Positions 16,649 through 27,716 of a stretch of DNA of 64,000 bases are shown here, one piece after another. The stretch is from Cytobacillus kochii (GTDB taxonomy: Bacteria > Bacillota > Bacilli > Bacillales > Cytobacillaceae), in the NCBI RefSeq assembly GCF_020171845.1, contig NZ_JAIVAM010000008.1:124001-188000 (forward strand), read 5' to 3'. A model generated the notes under the pieces. The model did not search any database and had not been told where the DNA came from. It worked only from the letters and a program-made list of their open reading frames with translations. The stretch's first letter is position 1. Every line of letters starts with the position of its first letter. The translations under genes and the position numbers were made by a program.

Positions 16649-16900
16649 ATGCACCAATTTCCACCTAAACCAAATGAGTTGCAACCGATTGTTCATCCAA
16701 CTAATCATCATGTTAACCATGTTTATGAGACCATCATTATTCCACATTTTCATCCCAGTCATACGACAACAGTGAAACATATTAATTATCAGCATGTACA
16801 TTTCAATCATCCTTCTTCAGAAGTACCGGCTTTACATGGGCAAGTATCGTATCGCCCTTTGCCAGTTCATCCTTTCAACAGAAGGTTTAGGAGATATTGA
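16649..16900 (+). CDS. cotD: CotD-like spore coat protein
   Basis: 83 residues, rich in His, Pro, Asn and Tyr, with blocks such as PTNHHVNHVYETIIIPHFHP and VKHINYQHVHFNH. This is the composition and motif pattern of the inner spore coat protein CotD, and cotD lies between yprB and ypsA in B. subtilis. The ATG at 16649 follows GAGAGGAGAG; the longer upstream frame has no ribosome site. Expected expression is in the mother cell late in sporulation. A hairpin terminator follows at 16913. Confidence 0.85.
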   Translation: MHQFPPKPNELQPIVHPTNHHVNHVYETIIIPHFHPSHTTTVKHINYQHVHFNHPSSEVPALHGQVSYRPLPVHPFNRRFRRY

Positions 16901-16912
16901 ACATGAATCATT

Positions 16913-16944
16913 AAAGGGCTCATCATATTGTATGGGTCCTTTTT
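16913..16944 (+). terminator. Terminator of cotD
   Basis: AAAGGGCTCAT (16913-16923) pairs with ATGGGTCCTTT (16932-16942) using two G-U pairs, and ends in a T5 run. Confidence 0.7.
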
Positions 16945-17318
16945 ACTATTCGTTAATGCAATTGAAATAAGCGCGTGAAAAGAATATACAATATGTATTT
17001 GAAGGCCATATCATGATTTGGATTTCGGTTAGTTATCCAAACTTTCGAACAATGAGCAAAATAAGGAAAGAAAGCTGAGAAACTTCCTCGTAAATAGACG
17101 ATTAATCAAAGAATAAAGATAAAGCTGGTTTTACAAAGTTCACTTATTAGAAAAGATTGGTTCGAAATGTAAGCAAGAGAAGCTCTATCATTTCTAGGCA
17201 TCATCACCTTAAAATGAAAGATACCTTGTCTTCCCTTTATAATCTTTCGATTTAAATAAGGGAATATGTTAAAATTAGGCTAATATGAAGTTGAAATAGA
17301 CGCAAGGAGAAGTTAAAA
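16945..17318. other. Intergenic stretch without recognised genes
   Basis: About 370 AT-rich bases between the cotD terminator and ypsA. I see no convincing reading frame, RNA motif or repeat. The ypsA promoter probably lies in its last 60 bases. Confidence 0.5.
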
Positions 17319-17882
17319 TTGGTAAAAGTAACCACTGTATCAGGTTATAAGCCTTTCGAATTAGGAATTTTTAAAAAAGATGAACAAGCAGTGACGTATA
17401 TCAAAAGAGCAATAAAAAAACAATTGCTTTCATTACTTGATGAAGGATTAGAGTGGGTGCTCATTAGTGGGCAGCTTGGAACGGAGCTATGGGCTGCAGA
17501 GGTCGTGTACGAGTTGCAGGAGGAAGGATTTGAACACTTACAGTTAGGTGTGATTACGCCTTTTTTAAATGTAGAGGGGAATTGGAAAGAAGATAATAAG
17601 GAATGGTATGAATCAATTGTAGCAAGTGCTGATTATGTTGATGCAGTTTCGCGTAAGCCTTATGAAAATCCTAATCAATTTAAAATGAAGAACATTTTTC
17701 ATCTATCGAAGAGTGATTGTCTTATCCTTTTTTATGATACGGAAAAAGAAGGGTCTCCCAAATATTTATTTGAAGAGGCACTTAATTATCAAAATAAAGA
17801 AAATTACTCCATACATCAAATCTCGTTTTATGATATACAATTAATAGTAGAAGAAGATCAAATGACCCAAGATGGATTTTAA
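17319..17882 (+). CDS. ypsA: YpsA, SLOG-family protein
   Basis: 187 residues from a TTG start behind AAGGAGAAG. A DUF1273/YpsA protein of the SLOG (SMF/DprA/LOG) Rossmann-like superfamily: the N-terminus VTTVSGYKPFELGIF and the motif LISGQLGTELWAAEV, followed by GVITPF, form the presumed nucleotide-ligand pocket. YpsA affects cell division and oxidative-stress tolerance in Firmicutes, and its partner gene gpsB is directly downstream here. The ligand is unknown. Confidence 0.92.
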   Translation: MVKVTTVSGYKPFELGIFKKDEQAVTYIKRAIKKQLLSLLDEGLEWVLISGQLGTELWAAEVVYELQEEGFEHLQLGVITPFLNVEGNWKEDNKEWYESIVASADYVDAVSRKPYENPNQFKMKNIFHLSKSDCLILFYDTEKEGSPKYLFEEALNYQNKENYSIHQISFYDIQLIVEEDQMTQDGF

Positions 17883-17968
17883 CGCGTGAAACCGATAAAT
17901 TAAATTGACAAAAGTGTTGTTATTTGAAAAAATAAAGAATACTATTGGCGATACTAGAGGTGAGTATA

Positions 17969-18277
17969 ATGCTATCTGATAAAGTAAAATTAACGAGTAA
18001 GGATATATTAGAAAAAGAATTTAAAACCGCCATGAGAGGCTACAAACCTGAAGATGTAGATAAGTTTTTAGATTTAATTATTAAAGATTATGAAACCTTC
18101 CATGCTGAAATTGAAGAATTACAACATGAAAACTTGAAATTAAGAAAAGAACTTGAGGAGTCTAATAATAAAAGACCTCAAGCAGCTTCTCAACCAGCTG
18201 GTACAACAAATTTTGATATCCTTAAAAGGTTATCAAATTTAGAGAAGCATGTATTTGGGAGTAAATTGTACGATTAA
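17969..18277 (+). CDS. gpsB: GpsB cell division adaptor
   Basis: 102 residues, a DivIVA-like protein: N-terminal domain with [20 protein letters not shown] (membrane and PBP-binding part), a central coiled coil (residues ~35-65), a polar linker, and the short C-terminal helix [17 protein letters not shown] that forms the trimerisation region. GpsB shuttles penicillin-binding proteins between side wall and septum. The ATG at 17969 follows AGAGGTGAG. A consensus -35 TTGACA lies upstream at 17905. Confidence 0.95.
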   Translation: MLSDKVKLTSKDILEKEFKTAMRGYKPEDVDKFLDLIIKDYETFHAEIEELQHENLKLRKELEESNNKRPQAASQPAGTTNFDILKRLSNLEKHVFGSKLYD

Positions 18278-18346
18278 TTAAACATTAGTGACTTTCAAAA
18301 AAGCCCTTGCTATTCATAAGAATATTACATATAATATTCGTTGTAT

Positions 18347-18753
18347 CATTAATAACGTTCGGGTAATCGCTGCAATTTTTTAAATTGTAGAGGAAAGTCC
18401 ATGCTCACACAGGCTGAGATGCCAGTAGTGTTCGTGCCTGGCGAAGACATAAGCTAGGGCAACTTTAACAGTTGACGGCAGGGAAAATACCTAAGTCTTT
18501 TTAAAGATAGGGTATGAATACCTATAAAAGTGCCACAGTGACGAAGTCTTTTCAGAAATGAGAAGAGTGGAACGAGGTAAACCCCGCGAGTGAGAAACCC
18601 AAATTATGGTAGGGGCACTTTCCTAAAGGAAATGAACTGATAGGAAGGACAGGCGTATTCGTCTGTAGATAGATGATTACCACTATGTACGAGGCAATAC
18701 ATTGCCGTTTGTAGTACGTAGAACAAAACATGGCTTACAGAACGGAATTAATG
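18347..18753 (+). ncRNA. rnpB: RNase P RNA, Bacillus (B) type
   Basis: Closely resembles the B. subtilis RNase P RNA along its length: GGGTAATCGCTGCA near the 5' end, GAGGAAAGTCCATGCTC, AGTGCCACAGTGACGAAGTC, GAGTGAGAAACCCAAAT, GATAGATGATTACC, and ACAAAACATGGCTTACAGAAC near the 3' end. The ends were set by pairing CATTAAT (18347-18353) with ATTAATG (18747-18753), the P1 helix. It is the ribozyme that removes 5' leaders from tRNA precursors. The location after gpsB is as in B. subtilis. Confidence 0.97.
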
Positions 18754-18773
18754 TAAAAAAAAAGAAATTATAG

Positions 18774-18800
18774 GCTCTCCTATTATAAGGAGAGCTTTTC
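18774..18800 (+). terminator. Terminator of rnpB
   Basis: GCTCTCCT (18774-18781) and AGGAGAGC (18788-18795) with a 6-base loop, followed by TTTTC. Confidence 0.85.
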
Positions 18801-18930
18801 TTTCAATTAAAGAATAGAAATCAGTTAATTAGGTGTACTTTAATAAACGAAATTATACGCTTAGACTTAATAAACTTTGTGTAAACTTGCTGTTAAGCGA
18901 GATCGAATAAGAGATAAAAGGATGAACGTT

Positions 18931-20070
18931 GTGTCTAAATTTCAATTGATTGCCACCTCTGCAATGGGGCTAGAGGCACTTGTAGCCAAGGAAGTTCGTG
19001 CGCTTGGCTATGAATGTCAAGTTGATAATGGAAAAATCACTTTTGAAGGTGATGCGCATGCGATTGCACGAAGCAATATGTGGTTAAGAACTGCTGATCG
19101 TATCAAAATCAAAGTGGGAGAATTTAAAGCAAAAACTTTTGATGAATTATTTGAGAAAACAAAGGCTTTACCATGGGAAGCATTTCTTCCGGAAAATGCA
19201 GAGTTTCCTGTTTCGGGTAAATCGGTTAAGTCCAAACTATTCAGTGTTCCTGATTGTCAAGGGATTGTAAAAAAAGCGATTGTCGAACGATTGAGGCATC
19301 ATTATAAAACAGATGGTTGGTTAGATGAGAATGGCCCGTTGTTCAAGATTGAAGTGGCTCTTCTTAAGGATGTAGCAACAATAACAATCGATACGAGTGG
19401 AAGTGGATTGCATAAAAGAGGTTATCGAACCGGACAAGGTGAAGCACCACTTAAGGAAACTTTAGCAGCGTCACTGATCATGCTTACTAATTGGCATCCA
19501 GACAAACCATTTGTAGATCCTTTCTGCGGGTCGGGAACGATTCCTATTGAAGCTGCTTTAATAGGGCAGAATATCGCTCCTGGTTTTAACAGAGAATTTG
19601 TTTCAGAAGGTTGGGGCATTATCCCTACTAAAGTTTGGGATGAGGTAAGAATGGAAGCGGAAGATCTTGCTAATTATGATCAACCACTAGACATTACTGG
19701 AACGGATATTGATCATCGTATGGTGAAAATTGCTGAAGAGAATGCTTTTGAAGCGGGACTTGGCGATCTTGTGCAATTTAAACAGATGCAAGTCCGTGAT
19801 TTTACAACGACAAAGGACTACGGTGTCATTGTAGGAAATCCGCCATATGGTGAGCGGTTAGGTGATAAACCAGCAGTCCAAAGAATGTATAAAGAAATGG
19901 GTGAAGCTTTGTCTTTACTTGATACATGGTCTATTTATATCCTCACTTCTGATGAAGAATTTGAACAAGTGTTTGGAAAACCTGCAACAAAGAAAAGAAA
20001 ACTTTTTAATGGGTTTATTAAAACAGACTACTATCAATATTGGGGCAAGCGACCTCCACGCAATAATTAA
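18931..20070 (+). CDS. ypsC: YpsC, THUMP-domain 23S rRNA methyltransferase (RlmL/RlmK-like)
   Basis: 379 residues. The N-terminal THUMP region binds RNA (TSAMGLEALVAKEVRALGYE). The C-terminal class I methyltransferase domain shows SAM-binding DPFCGSGTIPIEAAL and catalytic VGNPPYGERLG, the NPPY signature of N2-guanine or N6-adenine RNA methylation. By family it modifies 23S rRNA guanine. The GTG at 18931 follows AAAGGA; the longer frame has no ribosome site. It follows rnpB as in B. subtilis. Confidence 0.9.
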   Translation: MSKFQLIATSAMGLEALVAKEVRALGYECQVDNGKITFEGDAHAIARSNMWLRTADRIKIKVGEFKAKTFDELFEKTKALPWEAFLPENAEFPVSGKSVKSKLFSVPDCQGIVKKAIVERLRHHYKTDGWLDENGPLFKIEVALLKDVATITIDTSGSGLHKRGYRTGQGEAPLKETLAASLIMLTNWHPDKPFVDPFCGSGTIPIEAALIGQNIAPGFNREFVSEGWGIIPTKVWDEVRMEAEDLANYDQPLDITGTDIDHRMVKIAEENAFEAGLGDLVQFKQMQVRDFTTTKDYGVIVGNPPYGERLGDKPAVQRMYKEMGEALSLLDTWSIYILTSDEEFEQVFGKPATKKRKLFNGFIKTDYYQYWGKRPPRNN

Positions 20071-20178
20071 TGGACTCTCCATGAGATTTATGATTGTATT
20101 TCTCTTTTTAAAGCAGGTATATGATGCCATAAAAGTGAATAGAATACATATATCGAATGGTTCATGGAGGTCATGATA

Positions 20179-20346
20179 ATGAAAGATACGCAAATTGATT
20201 TTCACAAAATAATGCAAGCAATTGATGGATCTATACAAGCGATATCAACAGATCAAATGAAAGATAGTGATGCACTAAAAAAATTGCAATCCGCCCAACA
20301 AGAAATTAGGCATGCATTATCGTATTCATTATCAAAAATAAATTAA
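20179..20346 (+). CDS. Small helical protein of unknown function
   Basis: 55 residues, start ATG 20179, 8 bases after GGAGG. Predominantly helical and polar (DFHKIMQAIDGSIQAIS, then ALKKLQSAQQEIRHALSYSL). No family recognised. A strong terminator follows, so it is a real transcription unit end. It sits between ypsC and ypvA. Confidence 0.65.
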   Translation: MKDTQIDFHKIMQAIDGSIQAISTDQMKDSDALKKLQSAQQEIRHALSYSLSKIN

Positions 20347-20364
20347 AGAGATAGTAATCGCTTA

Positions 20365-20402
20365 TCGAAACCTTGTATGATTGAGGGGTTTCGACTTTTT
20401 TT
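20365..20402 (+). terminator. Terminator after the small helical protein
   Basis: TCGAAACC (20365-20372) and GGTTTCGA (20387-20394) followed by a long T run. Confidence 0.85.
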
Positions 20403-20444
20403 TGCTACAATAGGGTTCATAAAAGAAGAAAACGGGGGAACGTC

Positions 20445-22376
20445 ATGCAACAGAGTCAGATGCCGTTTACGGTTGAAAAAACAGAATCATTCTACGAGAA
20501 ACTAGGGGATTGGATTGGTGATGTATTCTATGATCTACTTCCAGAGAGTGGATTTGATATACGCGATGAACAAATTTATATGGCCTTCCAATTAGAAAAT
20601 GCGATGAAAGATCGAAAGGTCGTATTTGCTGAAGCAGGAGTGGGAACAGGAAAAACCATAGTCTATTTATTATATGCCCTTTGTTACGCGCGGTACCGCC
20701 ACCAGCCTGCGATTATTGCTTGTGCTGATGAAACGTTAATTGAACAGTTAGTAAAGCCAGAAGGAGATATTGCCAAGTTAGAGAAAGCTTTAAATTTAAA
20801 TATCGATGTTCGTTTAGCTAAATCAAGAGAGCAATATTTATGTTTGAATAAGCTGGATAAACAGCTAGCATCGATTGATAGTGATGATATCTTTATGGAT
20901 GTACACGAAAGCCTCCCATCCTTTGTTGAGGAAAATGTCTCCATGAAAAAGTTTACACCTTATGGTGATCGCAAAAGCTATCCGGAGCTGACTGATGAAC
21001 AATGGGAGCAGATTGGTTGGGACTCTTTGCAAGATTGTTTCACTTGTGAAAAACGTCACCGTTGTGGGCAAACATTGCATCGAGACCATTATCGCCAATC
21101 AACAGACATCATTATTTGCTCTCATGATTTTTATATGGAACATATTTGGACAAAGGAATCAAGAAAGCGAGAAGGACAGCTACCACTATTGCCAGAAGCT
21201 TCAAGTGTTGTCTTTGATGAAGGACATTTGTTAGAATATGCTGCTCAAAAAGCTTTAACTTATCGACTAACTGAACAAATTTTAGAGTCTTTGTTAACGA
21301 GATTAATGGCAAACGATGTACGTGAAAAAACATTGCATACAATTGAAGATACAATTTACCAAAGTGAAATGTTCTTTCGCATACTATCACAAACGACTGA
21401 GAAAATTGCAGGCTCTGAAAAACAAATGATTAAACGAGAGAAAGCTTTAATAGACGAGGCGAAAAAACTATTTGCCCATATTAGTCAACTAGAAGAAGAA
21501 CTCGTGTTTGAGAGTGAAATGTATGTCATTAATGAATACGAACTAAAGGTTGTGGAAGAGTATCTTGAGCAGATTTCCTATTCTTTATCACTATTTATTA
21601 AAGACCAAAGTGGTATCGCCTGGTTTGAAGAAGAAAAAGAAGAAAGAACTTTAATCATTATGCCGAGATTGGTAGAAGAAATTATGAGAGAAGAAGTATT
21701 CTCTCAGGACATTCCTTTTATCTTTTCATCAGCGACTTTATCTGAAGAACAATCGTTTAACTATATTGCCAAAAGCTTAGGGGTCGATGATTTTCTTTCC
21801 TTCACAGTAGAATCACCATTTGATTACGAAAATAATATGACTGCCTTGGCACCATTCTTTGAGACAGGTGACCATCAGCAAAAAATGGATTATATGATTG
21901 CGCAATTAAATAAGATGCAAGGCGGTAGTTTACTTCTTTTTTCAAAAAAAGAGGAGTTATCGCTGTTTAAAGAATATGCAGAAGGAAAACTTACCTACCC
22001 GATTTATTTTGAAGGAGAAGCAGAAATTAGTACGCTCGTTTCAAAATTCCAAAATGAAGAGCAGTCCATTCTTGCGTCAGTGCATTTATGGGAAGGTTTG
22101 GATATTCCTGGTGTATCGCTTGAAAATGTCTTTATCTATTCATTGCCTTTTCCACCTAATGACCCAGTGTTCCAATCAAAAAGAGAACAAACAAGCAAGG
22201 CTTTTGAAGAGGTGGACATGCCTTATATGTTGTTGCGCATGAGACAAGGCATAGGCCGCCTGATTCGTACGAATGATGATCATGGTAATGTGCATATTTT
22301 ATTTGACGAAAATCATTCGGAAGAGGTTAAGGAAAAAGTATTGAATATACTGCCTGTGATGGTTAATAATGGTTAA
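20445..22376 (+). CDS. ypvA: YpvA, DinG/XPD-like ATP-dependent DNA helicase
   Basis: 643 residues. SF2 helicase of the Rad3/XPD/DinG class: Walker A EAGVGTGKT, DEGH box in VVFDEGHLLEY, motif III IFSSATL, and motif VI RMRQGIGRLIR. Four Cys between Walker A and the DEGH box (one in REQYLCL, then CFTCEKRHRC) fit the 4Fe-4S cluster of this family. These are 5'-3' helicases acting on damaged or structured DNA. The ATG follows ACGGGGGAACG. Single gene ended by a terminator. Confidence 0.88.
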   Translation: MQQSQMPFTVEKTESFYEKLGDWIGDVFYDLLPESGFDIRDEQIYMAFQLENAMKDRKVVFAEAGVGTGKTIVYLLYALCYARYRHQPAIIACADETLIEQLVKPEGDIAKLEKALNLNIDVRLAKSREQYLCLNKLDKQLASIDSDDIFMDVHESLPSFVEENVSMKKFTPYGDRKSYPELTDEQWEQIGWDSLQDCFTCEKRHRCGQTLHRDHYRQSTDIIICSHDFYMEHIWTKESRKREGQLPLLPEASSVVFDEGHLLEYAAQKALTYRLTEQILESLLTRLMANDVREKTLHTIEDTIYQSEMFFRILSQTTEKIAGSEKQMIKREKALIDEAKKLFAHISQLEEELVFESEMYVINEYELKVVEEYLEQISYSLSLFIKDQSGIAWFEEEKEERTLIIMPRLVEEIMREEVFSQDIPFIFSSATLSEEQSFNYIAKSLGVDDFLSFTVESPFDYENNMTALAPFFETGDHQQKMDYMIAQLNKMQGGSLLLFSKKEELSLFKEYAEGKLTYPIYFEGEAEISTLVSKFQNEEQSILASVHLWEGLDIPGVSLENVFIYSLPFPPNDPVFQSKREQTSKAFEEVDMPYMLLRMRQGIGRLIRTNDDHGNVHILFDENHSEEVKEKVLNILPVMVNNG

Positions 22377-22380
22377 AATG

Positions 22381-22412
22381 AAAGAGAGACTTCAATTTAG
22401 GTCTCTCTTTTA
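22381..22412 (+). terminator. Terminator of ypvA
   Basis: AAAGAGAGAC (22381-22390) and GTCTCTCTTT (22401-22410) plus further T. Confidence 0.85.
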
Positions 22413-22541
22413 TTATGGGCTAAATAAATACTTTGATTGTTATTTTTAATTATGTAGTAACTAATAAAGATAAATAAAACATCAGCTTTTATAGAATAGA
22501 TTATGCTAAAATAAACCTAGTAATAAGAAGGGGGAATGACG

Positions 22542-24062
22542 ATGGATGCGATGATTACTAATGTTGAAAATGAGTTTTTAGCATTTGTTAAAAAAGTGAT
22601 GGCTTATAAGGAAGCAGTTTCTCTTATGCATTGGGATTTACGAACAGGTGCCCCGCGCAAAGGTGCTGAACAAAGAGCTGAAACGATAGGTATGTTGTCT
22701 TCTGAGATCTTTGCCATGTGTACGAGCGAAGAAATGGCGGCATACATAGGGAAGTTAAGTGATGAGCAGGCAAAAAATAACCTTTCAGAGCGAACGAATA
22801 GGTTAGTTGAAGTATGTAAAAAAGAGTATGATTTGAATAAAAAAATTCCTGCTGATGAATTTAGAGAATATGTATCTATTCAATCGCACGCTGAAACAGT
22901 ATGGGAAGGGGCACGAGAAAAGTCAGATTTCTCAATGTTTTTGCCGTATTTAGAAAAACTCGTCGATTATAATAAACGTTTTATCAATTATTGGGGTTAC
23001 AAAGAACATAAGTATAATACATTATTAGATCACCATGAACCAGGGATGACGGTGAAAACATTAGACGAAGTGTTCGGTCAGTTACGACAATCGATTGTGC
23101 CACTTGTAAAAGAAGTTGCTCAATCACAAAGTAAACCAGAAACAGATTTCCTATATGCAACTTTCCCTAAGGAAAAACAAAAGGAATTTACAATCCAAAT
23201 TCTTAATCAAATGGGCTATGACTTTGAGGCGGGGAGATTAGATGATACCGTCCATCCATTTGCAACTGGTATTAATTCTGGAGATTACCGCATCACAACG
23301 AGATATGACGAAAATGATTTTCGCATGGCAGTATTCGGTACGATTCATGAAGGTGGGCACGCGATTTATGAACAAAATATCTCTAAAGAGCTAGAAAATA
23401 CCCCCCTCCATCAAGGTACATCAACAGGTATACATGAATCACAATCGCTTTTTTATGAAAATTTTGTCAGTCGTCATAAAGGGTTCTGGCAACATAATTT
23501 TGCACTGCTCAATCAATATGCACCGGATCAATTTGACGGCATTACATTAGATGAATTCTATCATGCGATTAATGAATCTAAGCCATCTATGATTCGTATA
23601 GAAGCAGATGAATTAACTTATCCGCTTCATATTATGATTCGTTATGAACTAGAAAAGGCATTATTTAATGATGAAATCGAAGTGAAAGATTTGCCGCAAT
23701 TATGGAATGAAAAATATGAAGAATATTTAGGGATTACGCCTAAAACTGATGCTGAGGGTGTCTTGCAGGACGTTCATTGGGCAAGCGGAAGCTTTGGATA
23801 TTTCCCATCATACGCGTTAGGCTATATGTACGCAGCACAATTAAAACAAAGTATGTTGAAGAGTATACCTGAGTTTGATCAATTGTTAGAAGAGGGCAAT
23901 CTTACCCCGATTAGAGAGTGGTTAACTGAGAATGTCCATCGCTACGGGCGTATGAAAGAGCCTTTAGAAATCATTCAATCGGCAACTGGAGAAGGCTTAA
24001 ATGTACAGTATCTTATTGACTATTTAACAGATAAGTATCGTGCAATTTATCAACTAAACTAG
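22542..24062 (+). CDS. ypwA: YpwA, M32-family metallocarboxypeptidase
   Basis: 506 residues, the usual length for thermostable carboxypeptidase Taq relatives. The zinc site is HEGGH in GTIHEGGHAIYEQN with a downstream Glu in HESQSLFYENF, and the family marker DDTVHPFATGI is present. It trims C-terminal residues from peptides in the cytosol. The ATG at 22542 is 7 bases from AAGGGGG; the ATG at 22536 is too close. The gene position after ypvA is conserved with B. subtilis. Confidence 0.93.
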   Translation: MDAMITNVENEFLAFVKKVMAYKEAVSLMHWDLRTGAPRKGAEQRAETIGMLSSEIFAMCTSEEMAAYIGKLSDEQAKNNLSERTNRLVEVCKKEYDLNKKIPADEFREYVSIQSHAETVWEGAREKSDFSMFLPYLEKLVDYNKRFINYWGYKEHKYNTLLDHHEPGMTVKTLDEVFGQLRQSIVPLVKEVAQSQSKPETDFLYATFPKEKQKEFTIQILNQMGYDFEAGRLDDTVHPFATGINSGDYRITTRYDENDFRMAVFGTIHEGGHAIYEQNISKELENTPLHQGTSTGIHESQSLFYENFVSRHKGFWQHNFALLNQYAPDQFDGITLDEFYHAINESKPSMIRIEADELTYPLHIMIRYELEKALFNDEIEVKDLPQLWNEKYEEYLGITPKTDAEGVLQDVHWASGSFGYFPSYALGYMYAAQLKQSMLKSIPEFDQLLEEGNLTPIREWLTENVHRYGRMKEPLEIIQSATGEGLNVQYLIDYLTDKYRAIYQLN

Positions 24063-24088
24063 ATATCGCTAGAAACGGGGAGTGGAAG

Positions 24089-25000
24089 ATGAAACGTATT
24101 CTGCCCTTTATAATGATTGCGGCTGGAGCAAGTTTATGGGGAATTATTGGCTTATTTGTGAAGGGATTAGCTTCTGCTGGTTTCACTTCAATGGAAATCG
24201 TAGCGATTCGCGCTATTTTTGCTGTTTTATTTTTATTGCTGATAGGTTTTATCCATTATCGCCAAGAGATGAAGTTACACGCTGTAGGTGATGTACGGTA
24301 TTTCCTTGGTACAGGCATTTGTAGCATCGTGTTATTCAATTTTTGTTATTTCACGACTATGAGTGAGATGAGTATATCCATGGCAGTTATATTTCTTTAT
24401 ACAGCACCTGCATTTGTGACGATTCTATCATTTATGTTTTTAAAAGAGAAAATGACAATAAATAAAATTATCGCCGTTATTATGACAATGGCGGGTTGTA
24501 TATTAATTGCAGGCTTAGCTTTAGGAGAGAGTCAAATAACCATTTTAGGTATAATTACTGGGTTAGGCTCAGGTATAGGTTATGCCCTTTATACAATATT
24601 TGGTAAATTTGCACTCAACCGCTATTCTCCGTTTGCCGTAACATTTTTTACTTTTATTATCGCAGCTGTTGTGCTTATACCAATAACAAGTTTGTGGGAG
24701 AAAAGTACACTCTTTATGCAAACTGATGTCATGCTTTTAAGTGTTGGCCTAGGGCTTATACCAACAGTACTTGCTTATATTCTTTATACAAAAGGGTTAG
24801 AGAAAACAGAAGGAAGTACAGCAGCAGTCATTTCCACAGTTGAACCTGTGGTTGCTACAATAATGGGTGTATTATTATTTAATGAAAGCCTTGTTTGGTT
24901 ACAAGTAGTGGGTGCCCTGTTTATTGTCGGTTCAGTTGTTGTGGTGAACTTACCGCAAAAGAAAAGGAAGCGCTATACAAGCGATGAAATCACCCAATAA
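24089..25000 (+). CDS. EamA/DMT-family transporter
   Basis: 303 residues with ten hydrophobic segments arranged as two five-helix EamA repeats (WGIIGLFVKGLASAGFTSME opens the first, GIITGLGSGIGYALYTIFGK the second). It ends in a basic cytoplasmic tail. Drug/metabolite transporters of this kind export amino acids, nucleobases or similar metabolites; the substrate cannot be told. ATG 24089 follows a GGGGAGTGGA site. It lies 26 bases after ypwA and may be co-transcribed; a strong terminator follows. Confidence 0.85.
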   Translation: MKRILPFIMIAAGASLWGIIGLFVKGLASAGFTSMEIVAIRAIFAVLFLLLIGFIHYRQEMKLHAVGDVRYFLGTGICSIVLFNFCYFTTMSEMSISMAVIFLYTAPAFVTILSFMFLKEKMTINKIIAVIMTMAGCILIAGLALGESQITILGIITGLGSGIGYALYTIFGKFALNRYSPFAVTFFTFIIAAVVLIPITSLWEKSTLFMQTDVMLLSVGLGLIPTVLAYILYTKGLEKTEGSTAAVISTVEPVVATIMGVLLFNESLVWLQVVGALFIVGSVVVVNLPQKKRKRYTSDEITQ

Positions 25001-25020
25001 TGAAGCTTATTAAGATATTT

Positions 25021-25064
25021 AAACATCTGAACCTATTCATTGAAGTAGGTTTAGATGTTTTTTT
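25021..25064 (+). terminator. Terminator of the EamA gene
   Basis: 15-bp stem 25021-25035 with 25046-25060 (one G-U pair) and a T7 run. Confidence 0.85.
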
Positions 25065-25255
25065 GTTAGAAATGATATAGTTTGCAGAAATATCAAGAGT
25101 AAAGATGATTTTAAGAGAAGGGAACATTTTTATAAAATGGTTATTTCTTTATATAAACGTAGTAACGGAAAATGAGATTTTAGAAAATTACCAATAATAT
25201 ACGAATGATAATTATAAGAAATTCTCTATTGTTCGTTTTTTCTATCATTATCCTA

Positions 25256-25283
25256 TTGAATTTTTGAAGTCGCATGATATAAT
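25256..25283 (+). promoter_or_regulatory. Promoter of xpt-pbuX
   Basis: TTGAAT (25256-25261), 16-base spacer, consensus TATAAT (25278-25283), about 30 bases before the riboswitch. The stretch 25065-25255 before it is AT-rich with no gene seen. Confidence 0.65.
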
Positions 25284-25316
25284 GATAGTAATTCAATTTA
25301 AATAACTTAATAGTTG

Positions 25317-25389
25317 TCATTCATATAATAGCGGAAATATGGTCCGCGAGTTTCTACCGAATAACCGTAAATTATTTGACTATGGGTGA
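25317..25389 (+). promoter_or_regulatory. Guanine riboswitch (purine aptamer)
   Basis: Purine aptamer in the xpt leader. P1 pairs 25317-25325 with 25381-25389. Core motifs are TATAAT, loop 2 ATATGG, the junction GTTTCTACC, loop 3 CCGTAAA and GACTATG. The C in GACTATG is the base-pairing position that selects guanine (adenine switches have T). Ligand binding should favour the terminator downstream and switch off purine salvage. Confidence 0.95.
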
Positions 25390-25437
25390 GCAAGTGGAGG
25401 AGTAGTCTTTTATCTGCTCTTGTTTCCACACCTTTAA

Positions 25438-25497
25438 AACCTAAAGGTCCTTGCTGCACTCAAGTTGAAAGTGAAGCGGATGACTTTTAGGTTTTTT
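25438..25497 (+). terminator. Riboswitch-controlled terminator
   Basis: AACCTAAAGGTC (25438-25449) pairs with GACTTTTAGGTT (25482-25493), with one G-U, followed by T6. It is the expression platform of the guanine riboswitch, 25 bases before the xpt start. Confidence 0.88.
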
Positions 25498-25506
25498 GTA
25501 TTATAG

Positions 25507-27428
<1,922 letters not shown>

Positions 27429-27437
27429 TAGGTAATG

Positions 27438-27468
27438 AAAAGCAGCTGAATTCAAGTCAGCTGCTTTT
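27438..27468 (+). terminator. Terminator of xpt-pbuX
   Basis: Perfect 12-bp stem AAAAGCAGCTGA (27438-27449) and TCAGCTGCTTTT (27457-27468). Confidence 0.85.
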
Positions 27469-27716
27469 CTTTGCTTTAAAAAAAGACGGTTCAAATCCGA
27501 TTCATTAAAACTCGGTTTGATTGTTCATCTTTGATATAAAATGGATGATAGCAGTGGAACAAGGATTTGCTCGTACATCTAAAGGAAATTCATTCAAGAT
27601 ATCCGAGCAAAACTCGTTTTATTAGATATGTACTACGAATTGCTGATACATAAGAAATTATAAACGACATACCTTTGCCTTTTGTTTCATCTATAATCGG
27701 CAAAAGCCTTTTCTGT